DNA of 64,000 nt from Nitrospirota bacterium (GCA_023481175.1 JAMCWM010000034.1:1-64000); one strand, 5' to 3'. Counted from the first letter of the stretch, positions 16,396 to 25,127 are shown. The notes: generated by a model from the sequence alone, not told the origin. Numbers and translations are program-made.

Positions 16396-16636
16396 CGTTT
16401 GTCTCCTTTCATGATTTCGTGGGAGCTACCGTGAATGTCGATATCCTCTGTCGTGATCTCATCCCCGCACATTGTGAGACACCCTTTCTGAAAACTGCAA
16501 AAAACACAAAAAATCCTCTTTTGTCAAATTGAAAAACGGGATTACTGCGGGGTTGATTTAACCTTACCCCCAGATACCCGTTTGTCAATGGAGGGGAGAG
16601 GCTGGAAAACCAGGAGAGAGTCACGAGGGGAAAAGG
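16396..16636. other. Intergenic region upstream of the cytochrome c gene
   Basis: About 240 bases with no gene. A TTGACA-like hexamer occurs on the minus strand at 16527-16522 (TTTGACAAAAG), a possible -35. I could not pair it with a good -10. The rest is A/T-rich around 16490-16545. Confidence 0.3.
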
Positions 16637-16659
16637 CAGGGGGATCTTGGATCCCCCTG
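16637..16659 (-). terminator. Rho-independent terminator after the nirK-like gene
   Basis: A perfect 10-base stem, CAGGGGGATC with GATCCCCCTG, around a TTG loop. On the minus strand it is followed by CCTTTTCCCC. It lies 12 bases after the nirK-like stop codon. Confidence 0.8.
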
Positions 16660-16671
16660 GGAATTGAGCGG

Positions 16672-17625
16672 TTACTTGAGGACGAGATTCGTTCCGCGTC
16701 CCGCCTTCGGATCGGCGTCCGGGGTGTTCATGAGGACGGTTATGGCGCCCCTGAGGGCCGCGTTCATCTGGTGGTCGACGATGGCGTTGTTGGTCGGACG
16801 GTCTTTCGGGGAGACGATGTCCAGAATGTCGCCTTCGGTGGCGGCCACCCCGTAGGTCTGCAATCCGTAGAGGACGTTCCGGGGATTTCCGTTGATATAG
16901 ACGCGATCCCAAATCCCGGCAATGGGGTGGAGCGCCACGGGGAGGTTGACGTTGGCATTGAGAAAATATATCCGGACCCTCTCTCCGGGTTTGGCGACCA
17001 GAGCCTGGCGGGCATTGGAGTCATGAACCGGGTCGTAGTGGAAGACTTTTCCGTTCACAAGCGAATTGGTCCAGTTCTTGTTCAAAAGCATGGCCTGGTA
17101 GTCGTCCGGGTGCTGGAAGAGCTGTCCCTGGACGAGAACATATTCCCTGTCAGGCCTGGGAAACTTGCGGGAATACCCGCCCTTGGGGTCGACGATGATG
17201 ACCCCGTACATGCCTCGGGCGATATGCTCGACCATGGGCATGGCCCCGCAGTGGTACATGAAGACTCCCGGGACCTTGGCCACGAATGTCCAGTGTTCCT
17301 TGGTTCCAGGCTTGATGGGGGCGAACTCCTTCAGGACGTCGACCTGGGCCGCATGAAAGTCCATGGCATGAGAGTTCTTGTTGCTGGACGGGTTGATCAG
17401 GGTGAAATCCACCGTGTCCCCCTGGCGGACGCGGACGACAGGACCCGGAATCGTTCCGTTGAAGGTCCAGGCCGGATACATCGTTCCCTTGTTGTCGATC
17501 GGGATGTTGACCTCCTTGGCTGTCATGACGACCTTTACCGTCCTGGCAAAGGCGGGGCCAGCGAACATTCCTCCGATGGCAAGCCCTGCAATCAGGGATG
17601 CGAGTGTTTTCTTTGCGGGTGTCAT
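16672..17625 (-). CDS. nirK: Copper-containing nitrite reductase-like protein (NirK type)
   Basis: Periplasmic two-domain copper protein, 317 residues, with signal peptide (1-27, PAFA cleavage). All NirK ligands appear in order. Type 1 copper: H86 (NSHAMDFH), C126 and H134 (YHCGAMPMVEH), M139. Type 2 copper: H91, H125 and H285 (IVDHQMN). The catalytic pair is D89 and H233 (ALHPIAG). The H233-H285 spacing of 52 is close to that of classical NirK. The reaction would be nitrite to nitric oxide, fed by a cytochrome c. It follows two cytochrome c genes and a multicopper oxidase on the same strand. GAGGGACGT lies before the ATG. A different copper-oxidase activity cannot be excluded. Confidence 0.82.
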   Translation of the reverse strand: MTPAKKTLASLIAGLAIGGMFAGPAFARTVKVVMTAKEVNIPIDNKGTMYPAWTFNGTIPGPVVRVRQGDTVDFTLINPSSNKNSHAMDFHAAQVDVLKEFAPIKPGTKEHWTFVAKVPGVFMYHCGAMPMVEHIARGMYGVIIVDPKGGYSRKFPRPDREYVLVQGQLFQHPDDYQAMLLNKNWTNSLVNGKVFHYDPVHDSNARQALVAKPGERVRIYFLNANVNLPVALHPIAGIWDRVYINGNPRNVLYGLQTYGVAATEGDILDIVSPKDRPTNNAIVDHQMNAALRGAITVLMNTPDADPKAGRGTNLVLK

Positions 17626-17742
17626 ACGTCCCTCTCTTGTGGGAATGTTGGGTAAATAAACGCCGGTGACGACGTTCTCGTTGAAAATGACTTTCCTCGC
17701 CGGATCTCGATGTGGTTTTCACCTCCTTTCCCGGGATATTCC

Positions 17743-18117
17743 TTACTGGGCGCTGTTCTTGCAATGGCAGAGGGTCCGGAGATACTGGACCATGTCCCGG
17801 ATTTCTGCCGGACTCAGGGTGTCTCCCCAGGGGGGCATGAGGACCGACTTGTCGATCGCCAGACCGCCTTTCTGGTCGGCGGTGAACAGGTCCTGGTCGG
17901 ACCGTGTCGACATGTACTGGGCGTCCGTATGGTTCCGGGGCTGGACCGACATGTCCCGGATGTTGACGCCGCGACCATTTCCCTGGAGGCCGTGACACTG
18001 GGCGCAATAGGTCCGGTAATTGTCCTTGGCCGAGGAGGCCATGGCCGTCCCGGGAATCGCCGTCGCCCCGATCCAGAGGCTCGTGAGGACAATTCGGAAA
18101 ACAGGGGATCTACCCAT
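17743..18117 (-). CDS. Small periplasmic cytochrome c
   Basis: A 124-residue exported monohaem cytochrome. A signal peptide ends near AMAS; CAQCH binds haem, and SVLMPPWGDTLS supplies the Met ligand, as in cytochrome c551/c552-like carriers. The C-terminus LCHCKNSAQ has two further cysteines. Its start overlaps the end of the dihaem cytochrome gene by eight bases, and the nirK-like gene follows, so it is a plausible electron donor to either copper enzyme. Confidence 0.86.
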   Translation of the reverse strand: MGRSPVFRIVLTSLWIGATAIPGTAMASSAKDNYRTYCAQCHGLQGNGRGVNIRDMSVQPRNHTDAQYMSTRSDQDLFTADQKGGLAIDKSVLMPPWGDTLSPAEIRDMVQYLRTLCHCKNSAQ

Positions 18118-18829
18118 GGGAGACTCCTTTGGACAGGGACTGGAGATAGTGGACGAGCTGGATGATGCGGCTGTCGCTCACATGCTTGTTCGGCATCCAG
18201 ATCTTGGGATCCCACGCCTGGGGGGAGCGGATATAGCTTGCCATGAACCGGGACCGGAGCCGGTCTCCGGCGGTGAAGAGTTCCGGTCCCGAAAGACCGC
18301 CATAATCCGGTTCGATCCGGTGGCAGGCGATGCACCCCAGAAACTTGTCAAAGACCAGGGCCCCCATTGTTTTTGAGATGGAGCCCGGCGGAACTTTTTC
18401 CCGGGCGATGAGATCGTCGTGAGCCCGGAGTGTCATCAGGGCCTCGGCCGCCAGCTTCGCATCGGCCGCGCTTAACGCCATGTGGGGTTTCAGGGTGGAT
18501 TCATCGATCATGTCCCGTTTCGGGCCCGGTTTGATGTGGTCCGCATAGAACATCCCGGCCGGGCGGATCCTGACCGGATGCCGGAGCCAGGAGACGAGCC
18601 AGGACTTCCGGTACTTGTTCCCGGCATAGAACATGTCCGGCCCCTTGCGGGCCCACAGGGTATGGAGTGAGGCGGGGGCCGGTCCCGTCAGGTTGTGACA
18701 GGAGGCGCAACGGGTCTTCAGAAGCGCCATTCCCGGCGGTTCCGCCGCTCGGGCGGGACCGCCGGTCAGTGTGGCGGTTATCGCCCCCGCAAGCCAAAGG
18801 GGGAGAAGTGCGGAATAACCGGAACGCAT
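18110..18829 (-). CDS. Dihaem cytochrome c
   Basis: A 239-residue exported protein with signal peptide (to about ARAAEP) and two haem c motifs: CASCH near residue 41 and CIACH near residue 167. Each is followed by candidate Met ligands (PAGMFYADH; KIWMPNKHV). Two cytochrome domains are joined by a helical linker. It lies ten bases after the multicopper oxidase and overlaps the next cytochrome gene, making an oxidase-cytochrome-cytochrome-nirK order. Confidence 0.85.
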   Translation of the reverse strand: MRSGYSALLPLWLAGAITATLTGGPARAAEPPGMALLKTRCASCHNLTGPAPASLHTLWARKGPDMFYAGNKYRKSWLVSWLRHPVRIRPAGMFYADHIKPGPKRDMIDESTLKPHMALSAADAKLAAEALMTLRAHDDLIAREKVPPGSISKTMGALVFDKFLGCIACHRIEPDYGGLSGPELFTAGDRLRSRFMASYIRSPQAWDPKIWMPNKHVSDSRIIQLVHYLQSLSKGVSHG

Positions 18830-18839
18830 GGTTGTTCTC

Positions 18840-19922
18840 CTATTCGTGGTGAGGGTGCTCTTCTTCGACGGGTTGTCCCTTAAAGCGCGGATTCTGGAAA
18901 ATCCCGTACCCCTTCTTCATGGAGACGGTGTAGAAAAAGTCGGGATCGTAGGTCTTGTCCTTGTCCTTCCAGACATACCAGTCCTCCTTCGGAATGCCGT
19001 CGTATTCGATGACGGTCATGGGGCCGCCCATTTCCTTCCCCCCGTTGGTCATATGCTTGTCGACATGATCGTGCATCACGAAGCGGCCAGGGTTGTTCAT
19101 CCGGACGATGGCGTCATAGCGTTCGCCGGGCCCGACCAGGATGGTGTCGACGAAGTAGGGATGGGGAAGGGGATATCCGTCCTTGCGGACAATGAGCATG
19201 TCGTGGCCATGAAGATGGATTTCATGGAAGGCGTCTCCGGCTCCGATGAAGTGAAACCGGACGATGTCCCCCTTCCGGACCCGGACCGGCATGTCGAGTG
19301 GAAAGGACTTGGCGTTGACCGACCAGTAATCCGCCTCGTCCCGGGGCCCGCCTCCCCGTCCGTAGTGGTGGGCATAGGGGGACTCCCAGGAGCTGTACAT
19401 CAGGATGAAGTCTTTCGTGACCTTTTTTTCGAGTTTTGAGGGTTTTTTCGGATCGATGATGATCGGACCCCACATGCCGCGCATGGCCACATGTTCGTTG
19501 ACATTCACGTGACAGTGATACCAGAGGGTGCCGCTCCTCTCCGCGACCCAGCGATAGGTGAAGGTGTCTCCCGGCTGAATCGCTTCCTGGGTCACCATGG
19601 GAACCCCGTCCATCTTCCAGTTGCCGTGTGTCTGGTTGATGCCGTGCCAGTGAATGGTATGGGGGAGCGAGGTATTGTTGGTCACATGGACAACGACTTT
19701 GTCGCCCTCCCGAACATGAATGAGCGGTCCGGGGACCTGGCCGTCGAAGGCAAAGGTGTTGAAGGTCAGATCAGGCGCCACCCGGATCGTCACCTCCTCG
19801 ATGGTCATGGTGAAGGTCCGGGTGGCGGCATGCAGGGGGAAGGGGCGTGACAGAAAGAGCAGAAGCGGTGAAAGGAAAAGGGCGATACGGACAGAGGATC
19901 GAAAGAGAGTACGGGAGATCAT
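18840..19922 (-). CDS. Two-domain multicopper oxidase (laccase-like)
   Basis: A 360-residue periplasmic copper oxidase with a signal peptide (1-32). Copper motifs: HTIHWHGIN (H88, H91, H93), WYHCHVNVNEHVAMRGM (H136, C137, H138, H144, M150), EIHLHGHD (H236, H238, H240) and MHDHVDKH (H284, H286, H290). This suits a two-domain oxidase with one type 1 copper in domain 1 and a trinuclear site formed between subunits. ATG 19922 has AAGGAGAAGCCCC upstream; the longer frame adds an unlikely leader. It is the first gene of the copper/cytochrome cluster. The substrate (metal ion, phenolic or other donor) is unknown. Confidence 0.85.
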   Translation of the reverse strand: MISRTLFRSSVRIALFLSPLLLFLSRPFPLHAATRTFTMTIEEVTIRVAPDLTFNTFAFDGQVPGPLIHVREGDKVVVHVTNNTSLPHTIHWHGINQTHGNWKMDGVPMVTQEAIQPGDTFTYRWVAERSGTLWYHCHVNVNEHVAMRGMWGPIIIDPKKPSKLEKKVTKDFILMYSSWESPYAHHYGRGGGPRDEADYWSVNAKSFPLDMPVRVRKGDIVRFHFIGAGDAFHEIHLHGHDMLIVRKDGYPLPHPYFVDTILVGPGERYDAIVRMNNPGRFVMHDHVDKHMTNGGKEMGGPMTVIEYDGIPKEDWYVWKDKDKTYDPDFFYTVSMKKGYGIFQNPRFKGQPVEEEHPHHE

Positions 19923-20049
19923 GGGGCTTCTCCTTGCAACAGCGGTGGGGGGATCGTCCGTCGGGTCAATGTCCCTGATCCGGTCGGGGGGGTGAGACCG
20001 GAACCGAACCCCTGTGACAGCGAGGTTAACCCAAGGAAAAAAAGACAAA

Positions 20050-20108
20050 TATGATCGGCGTCATAAAGTGAAAAAATGCAGAAAAAAGCAGAAAAAAGCA
20101 GAAAAAAA
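20050..20108 (-). promoter_or_regulatory. Phased A-tracts and inverted repeat upstream of the copper/cytochrome cluster
   Basis: Four A-tracts lie at 20071-20076, 20082-20087, 20092-20097 and 20102-20108, about one helical turn apart. GCAGAAAAAA is repeated almost exactly. Such phasing gives intrinsic DNA curvature. Toward the oxidase gene lies TATGA-N6-TCATA (20050-20065), an operator-like inverted repeat. No convincing -35/-10 pair could be fixed. The position, 130-190 bases before the multicopper oxidase start, suits a promoter-upstream element. Confidence 0.45.
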
Positions 20109-20206
20109 GGAAGTCCTTCCGGATGGGCACAGCGGGAAGCGGAGAGGGACCGGAGTCGGAAAGAGGGCGAAAAATCAGGAGAGCTGACGGTTCCGGAAAG
20201 GTGCGG

Positions 20207-21094
20207 CTATGACCCTTCCGGAATGCCTGCCCTTTCGTAATGGGAGAGGACCACTGCCGACCAGTCCAGCGATTGCCTCCCGCGAGAAAGTCCCGAGAGG
20301 AAGGAGTCTCGCAGGATTCCTCCCAGAGGCAGGGGAACCCGGAGGGACTCGGCGGCATCGAGGACGAGATTGACGTCCTTGAGTCCGAGATCCATGGTGA
20401 AGCCGGGGGTGCCGTAGCGTTTTTCGGCCATGATCCGGCCATAGTTCTCGTAAAGAGGGGAGCGGAACAGGGAGTCGTTGACGATTTCCAGAAAAAGGGA
20501 GGGATCCACTCCCGCCTTTCTGGTCAGGGCAAAGGTTTCCCCCAGGGCTTCCAGGACGGAGGCGATCATGAAGTTGCCGGAAAGCTTGACGAGGTTTGCC
20601 GTCTCCGGGTTCTCTCCCAGCGGGAAGATCCGTGGGCCCAATGCGCTCAAAAGAGGCAGAACCTTCCGGACCGAGTCCTCCTTCCCGGCGCAGAGAAGCC
20701 GGAGACGACCTTCCCGAACGGCCTCCGGCCGTCCAAAGACCGGAGCGGACACAAATCCCTGTCCATGGTCTCCGTGTCGTTTTGCAAGAGACCGCGCGTA
20801 GTCGACGCTGATCGTGGAAAAAGAGAGATGGATCGCCCCTTCCGGCATGGCATCGAGAATGCCTCCGGGAACGAGAAGGGTTTCAAGCGCCTTGTCGTCG
20901 GCGACCATAGTGGCAAGGATTTCGCAACGGGAGGCTCCCTGCGCCGGAGTTTCGGCCCAGAGAGCCCCTTTTTCGAGGAGAGGCAGGGCCCGCTCCTTGG
21001 TTCGGTTGTGAACCGTGACCGGAAAGCCGGAAGCCAGGAGACGTTCGACCATGGGTGCCCCCATGTGTCCAATTCCGACAAAGGTAATGTTCAC
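20207..21094 (-). CDS. NAD(P)-dependent beta-hydroxyacid dehydrogenase
   Basis: A 295-residue member of the 3-hydroxyisobutyrate/tartronate-semialdehyde/glyoxylate reductase family. The Rossmann motif FVGIGHMGAPMVERL and the first substrate motif (SAPVFGRPEAV...GRLRLL) are present. The catalytic lysine lies in NLVKLSGNFMIAS, and FTMDLGLKDVNLVLDAA is the late conserved segment. HNR after the second strand suggests NADP preference, which is inference. It overlaps the prepilin peptidase stop by four bases (ATGA). Confidence 0.87.
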   Translation of the reverse strand: MNITFVGIGHMGAPMVERLLASGFPVTVHNRTKERALPLLEKGALWAETPAQGASRCEILATMVADDKALETLLVPGGILDAMPEGAIHLSFSTISVDYARSLAKRHGDHGQGFVSAPVFGRPEAVREGRLRLLCAGKEDSVRKVLPLLSALGPRIFPLGENPETANLVKLSGNFMIASVLEALGETFALTRKAGVDPSLFLEIVNDSLFRSPLYENYGRIMAEKRYGTPGFTMDLGLKDVNLVLDAAESLRVPLPLGGILRDSFLSGLSRGRQSLDWSAVVLSHYERAGIPEGS

Positions 21095-21876
21095 AGCGGG
21101 ATCTCCATGATATGACTGTTGACGATCTGCGCGATTTCAGGAAAGCCCAGAGCCAGGATGCCTCCGAGACTCAGAAATGGACCAAAGGGAAGGGCCTTCC
21201 CGAAAAGGGATCCCCGCTTCTCCGGTCGGCTGAGAGAGTGGATGGCCAGGGCGGCAAGAATTCCTGTTCCGGAAGCCACCAGGAGCACAATGGAAAGATT
21301 CCTTGGACCTGTAAAGGATCCGATGGCGGCGAGCCAGAAGGCATCCCCCATGCCCATGCCTCGGCTGTAAAAGGTTGCGACCAGAGCCATCGGAATGAAT
21401 CCGATGAGTGCGCCTTCGGCAGAAAACAGGATTCCGTCATGTCCCCGTGCCGAAGCAGAAAACGCGAGCCCTGCCAAGGCCCCGGAGAGGGTGAGCACAT
21501 GAGGAAGCCGATGATGCCGGATGTCGATCAGGGTCAGGGGAAGGGCAAAGGAAAAAAAAACAAGAAGCCCGGCCCGTTCAACCGGAGGGGCGGGAAGCAG
21601 AGCAACAAAGAGAAAAAACAGGGCGGTGGAAAATTCCGACACAGGGATTTCCGGCAGGATGGGGCGATCACAGTTCCGGCATCGTCCTTTTGAGCAGATC
21701 CATGAGAAGATGGGAACAAGCTCCGACGGAGAGAGGGAGGTACCACAGTGGTCGCACCGGGAATTGGGTGTCAGGATGGAGAGTCCCTGCGGAACGCGGA
21801 CGGCAAGGACCCCAAGAAAGCTTCCCCAGATTCCCCCGGTCGCCAATGCAAGACAGGAGAGCAGGAATGAGTTCAA
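21091..21876 (-). CDS. Prepilin peptidase / leader peptidase (type IV)
   Basis: Inner-membrane aspartyl protease that removes type IV prepilin or pseudopilin leaders and methylates the new N-terminus. The zinc cysteines C-x2-C...C-x2-C (RCDHCGTSL; GRCRNCDRP) define the cytoplasmic domain. The two catalytic aspartates are in TLIDIRHHRLP and GMGMGDAFWLAAIG. Eight hydrophobic segments and 261 residues fit the family. The start is TTG with AGGAG eight bases upstream. No pilin genes are in the window. Confidence 0.92.
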   Translation of the reverse strand: MNSFLLSCLALATGGIWGSFLGVLAVRVPQGLSILTPNSRCDHCGTSLSPSELVPIFSWICSKGRCRNCDRPILPEIPVSEFSTALFFLFVALLPAPPVERAGLLVFFSFALPLTLIDIRHHRLPHVLTLSGALAGLAFSASARGHDGILFSAEGALIGFIPMALVATFYSRGMGMGDAFWLAAIGSFTGPRNLSIVLLVASGTGILAALAIHSLSRPEKRGSLFGKALPFGPFLSLGGILALGFPEIAQIVNSHIMEIPL

Positions 21877-21908
21877 GAAGTGGCTCCTGACTCGGGGTTC
21901 ATGGAGGA

Positions 21909-22208
21909 TTATCTCTGGACCCCGGTTTCCTGAGCTTGGGGAACGGAGCTTTCCAGGGAGGGTTCCTTGAGCCTTATCCGGAAGCCCAGGCGAAGAAGGA
22001 TATTGATACGCTCCTTCGTCATCCGGTCCCGCTCTTCTTTTGTGGACTTTTTCTTCTCGAGGAAGGAGAGGGAATTCTTGATGGTCTGGATCGCATCCTT
22101 GATCGCGTCCTTGTTCGAATCATTCGTCAGTGAGGTGGATTGCTCGACGAGATAGTCAATGTCGATTTCAGGCCATCTGTCGATATCTGTCCAAGAACGA
22201 AATGCCAC
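21909..22208 (-). CDS. Hypothetical charged protein, 99 residues
   Basis: GTG 22208 has AAGGAG ten bases upstream, giving a protein that starts MAFRSWTDIDRWPEIDIDYL. The middle (KDAIKDAIQTIKNSLSFLEK) and the basic stretch after it look helical, possibly coiled coil. No membrane segment or signal peptide. No family recognised. It stands between the Dsb-like gene and prepilin peptidase, all on the minus strand. Confidence 0.6.
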   Translation of the reverse strand: MAFRSWTDIDRWPEIDIDYLVEQSTSLTNDSNKDAIKDAIQTIKNSLSFLEKKKSTKEERDRMTKERINILLRLGFRIRLKEPSLESSVPQAQETGVQR

Positions 22209-22734
22209 GGGATGAGTTCTCCTTGATCTCTGGGCCACTGGCCCACGTCTTGTTTTTTCGCCATAGGGTTGAAACCACCGGCTTTGGCCGGTCGGTTTAG
22301 CTGCATCTATATGATGTATACAGGATTGGCATTTCCCCTTTCCTTCCTGGCAATTTTTCTTCCAGCCGAAGCCAGGAAGGAAGGGGGATCACTCCGTCCG
22401 ACCAGGCCGCCGAAGACAGGTTCCTGCGCCGATGCCCCAGTTTCGGGCGAAGTGTTTGGTCCTCAGTCTGTCCGGACATTAAATGGATCCTCTACGCCAG
22501 ACCTTCCAGATCGTGCTTCCAGACGGGAAGGAGGTTGGCCGAGCCGTTTTTTCGGCTTCTTGTCGTGCGGTCTCGATGTCCAGCGTCCGGTTAAAGTTGA
22601 ACCAACAGATTCCTGGAAAACTTCCCTTTCGTCCATTCCGGCTCTCTCGTCGGTCGCAGCATGAACAGGAAGGCTTGGTGAAATGACCTGAAATCCATTC
22701 TATCAGAAAGTGGGATGGGGTTGCTTCTTATATC
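22209..22734. other. Intergenic stretch without a convincing gene
   Basis: About 525 bases on which no frame has a recognisable product. A strong imperfect hairpin lies at 22272-22298: AAACC-A-CCGGC, TTTG loop, GCCGGT-C-GGTTT. This form is common at the ends of IS200/IS605 elements and could be a remnant of one. The rest may hold decayed coding sequence, but none could be identified. Confidence 0.4.
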
Positions 22735-23772
22735 TCAGTTTGTTTTTGTCTGTGCCGGCTTCGTTGATTTTTGCGCAAATATTTGTTTTATGTCGTCATA
22801 GGAAAGATATCCCGGCTTGACTTGCCCGTCTACGATGAAGACGGGTGCCGAGGGGACTCCGATATGCGATGTCAAGGCATCTCCGGCCTTCGAAATGTCA
22901 GGAAGGGGCCGGCTCTGGTCGATGCATTGCTGGACCTTGGGTGTGGGGACTCCCGCCTGGACCATGAATCCGGAGAAAATAGGCTTGAGTCCGGCCTTGG
23001 CGATATTCCTGAGGTCGACCCGCTGATCCAGCTGGTTGTGAATGTTCCAGAAAGACGAGGGCTTTTCTTCGTATACACACATTTCAAAGATCGCGGCGTC
23101 GAGGGAGTTCTTGTGGACGGTCACCTGCGGGTAAGGGATATAGGTGAACCGGATGGATGGGTCGGCCGTGACCTTGTCCTGGACCTCCCGGTTCCAGCGG
23201 CGGCAGGATGAACATTGTTCATCCCCGAACATGATCACGGAATGGGGGGCATTCCCGGGGCCGGTGGAAGGAAATTTCTCCAGCTGAAAGGTGGAAGAGG
23301 GGAGAAAGAGGGAAACGGGCTGTGGGGGAGGAATGCTGGGAACAACGGCGTAGTGCCGGGTTATATCAAGCAGGGGAGTGGTGACCAGATAGCGATGGTT
23401 GATGATGTACACGGGAAGAACGATCTTTTGGGCTCCCACGATGATTGAAAAAGGAAGAGCGAGGATATCGTTGTCGACGGCCTTTGGGGCGAGCCAGGCA
23501 AAATCCCTGTACGGGATGTGCTGTCGAGCCAGGGAGTCAAGGATCACCTTCTGAAAGCGTTTTTGAAGAGCTGCGGGATCATCGGAGACCGGGAGGTTGC
23601 TGGCGGGAGAGGTCTTCTCCTGTGGAGGGGCCGTCTGGGCGGCCTCGGAAACTTTTTGTCCGGAAAAAAGGAGTAGGAGGGCCATCCCTGACAGAAAGAC
23701 CGGGTATCCGAATTGTCGGAAGAGGCACCTCAACTCGCGGTGGTGGAAAAATCGTCTGAAGGGAAGGAGCAT
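22735..23772 (-). CDS. Periplasmic thiol-disulfide protein, DsbG/DsbC-like
   Basis: A 345-residue exported or membrane-anchored protein with an N-terminal hydrophobic segment (FGYPVFLSGMALLLLF), a proline-rich linker, and a thioredoxin-fold domain. The redox centre is GDEQCSSCRRW and the cis-proline loop GVPSAPVFIVDG, as in DsbA/DsbG relatives. The region before it could be a dimerisation domain. ATG 23772 is preferred over the upstream TTG frame because GAGAGAGA precedes it and the leader then fits. Likely job: disulfide formation or repair in exported proteins, perhaps during cytochrome maturation. Confidence 0.8.
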   Translation of the reverse strand: MLLPFRRFFHHRELRCLFRQFGYPVFLSGMALLLLFSGQKVSEAAQTAPPQEKTSPASNLPVSDDPAALQKRFQKVILDSLARQHIPYRDFAWLAPKAVDNDILALPFSIIVGAQKIVLPVYIINHRYLVTTPLLDITRHYAVVPSIPPPQPVSLFLPSSTFQLEKFPSTGPGNAPHSVIMFGDEQCSSCRRWNREVQDKVTADPSIRFTYIPYPQVTVHKNSLDAAIFEMCVYEEKPSSFWNIHNQLDQRVDLRNIAKAGLKPIFSGFMVQAGVPTPKVQQCIDQSRPLPDISKAGDALTSHIGVPSAPVFIVDGQVKPGYLSYDDIKQIFAQKSTKPAQTKTN

Positions 23773-24249
23773 GTCATTGTCTCTCTCTAGGTTTTTCCTC
23801 AAGGGGATGTCCTGACATCTGTTTCCATGTTTGTGACACAGTCCCGCAAGCATGATGCTCTTTTCTGCAATGATCGATGTTCCGCCAAGCGGTCTTGCCC
23901 CGGAGGGTTCATTTTGGACAGATTCCGGTTCTGGCCGGAGGAGGCACCCCGGTCTGTCGGCATAGGGATGGATCGGAACAGGGAACTGCTAAAAAGCCCG
24001 GAGAATTCTCGCCAGACCGGGATCCGAAACTCTGGGAAACACAGGGCCGGATCGGCTAAGGGACGGCGTCAGCGAATCACCTGCCGAATGGGAGTTTAAT
24101 CCATACACTATCGATGCTAGCAAACGAGCTGTAAAGTTTCAATCATCCCACGCCCATCAAGCGGATGGCCCCAGAAGAGGAGTCTTGAAATCGGAGGGGG
24201 CGATAGGGTAATCTTTCCAGGTTCTATCCTACCTTTAGTCGCATGTTGC
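23773..24249. other. Intergenic region before tRNA-Thr
   Basis: About 475 bases with no recognisable gene. Frames on both strands are short and lack ribosome sites. It should contain the promoters of the leftward Dsb-like gene and of tRNA-Thr, but no clear hexamers were found. Confidence 0.4.
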
Positions 24250-24325
24250 GCTCCTGTAGCTCAATTGGCAGAGCACCCGCCTTGTAAGCGGAAGGTTATC
24301 AGTTCGATTCTGATCAGGAGCTCCA
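24250..24325 (+). tRNA. tRNA-Thr (anticodon UGU)
   Basis: The acceptor GCTCCTG pairs with CAGGAGC, followed by T and an encoded CCA. D arm GCTCAATTGGCAGAGC, anticodon arm CCCGC-CTTGTAA-GCGGA with UGU, and T arm ATCAG-TTCGATTC-TGAT are complete. It is 76 bases with CCA. Confidence 0.96.
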
Positions 24326-24493
24326 TTAAAATCTTTCTGAGTTCTATTCCCTGATGAACCCGGGCCGGTATTCCCAAACACACTCCTGGCCAGGGACCAT
24401 GACATCCCTTGCCCGTTTGTGTTTAAATGGAACGAGAGTGGAGGTGATTCTTTAAGAATCCGAAAGATAGGATTTTCTGACCGTCGATAAGGT

Positions 24494-25114
24494 GTGACCA
24501 GGGAGAATATGAGCCAGGAATCGCTTGAAGCCCATGATCTTATGGAGTCGCTGAGCGAATCCATAGAGAAGCGTGAAGAAAAAAGGGACCAGTGGAATAT
24601 CCGGGTGGCGCTCACGACATCCATCTTGGCCGTGTTTGCCGCCCTCTCGAATCTCGAGTCGGAGCAAAAGACCTCTGAAGCGATCATGCTGAAAAACTCC
24701 GCCATTTTCTATCAGGCCAAGGCCTCCGACCAATGGTCCTTCTATCAGGCCAAAAAGATCAAGCTCCATATGTCCGAGAACCAGGTCCACCTCGTGGAAC
24801 TTCTTCACTCCCCGAAGAGCGAGAAGGTCCGTCTGGAAAATCTGGTGGAGAAGTACAAGGGGCAGGTCGGGAAAATAAAGGCCAAGGCGATAAGCTTCGA
24901 AAAGGATAGGGACCGGATGAATGACCTTTCGGACAGGTCCTTGGCCCATCATCATGCCTTTGCCTTGAGTGTGGTCTGTTTTCAGATCAGCATCGTCCTT
25001 TCCTCAATGGCCGTCATGCTCCGGAGAAACTCGCTCTGGTTTGTTAGTCTGGGATTGGGAGGACTGGGGACATTGGCGTTTGTCAACGGATTCCTCATGT
25101 TCTTCCATCTGTGA
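24494..25114 (+). CDS. DUF4337-like membrane protein
   Basis: A 206-residue protein: an acidic N-terminal helix, one hydrophobic segment (VALTTSILAVFAALSN), a long charged helix with QAKASDQWSFYQAKKIK, and two C-terminal membrane segments. The A-x-DQW-YQAK pattern between membrane helices is the mark of the DUF4337 family. The start is GTG 24494 or ATG 24509; GGGAG precedes the latter but only three bases away. The function of the family is unknown. A small lipoprotein gene follows 13 bases later. Confidence 0.72.
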   Translation: MTRENMSQESLEAHDLMESLSESIEKREEKRDQWNIRVALTTSILAVFAALSNLESEQKTSEAIMLKNSAIFYQAKASDQWSFYQAKKIKLHMSENQVHLVELLHSPKSEKVRLENLVEKYKGQVGKIKAKAISFEKDRDRMNDLSDRSLAHHHAFALSVVCFQISIVLSSMAVMLRRNSLWFVSLGLGGLGTLAFVNGFLMFFHL

Positions 25115-25127
25115 CGGAGAATGTGAA

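Noticed and set aside
20071-20108. Short A-rich repeats as a CRISPR array
   Set aside because: Repeats are about 10 bases with no spacers; they fit phased A-tracts.
23827-24099. A 90-codon plus-strand frame before tRNA-Thr
   Set aside because: No ribosome site, no family match and no membrane or signal pattern.
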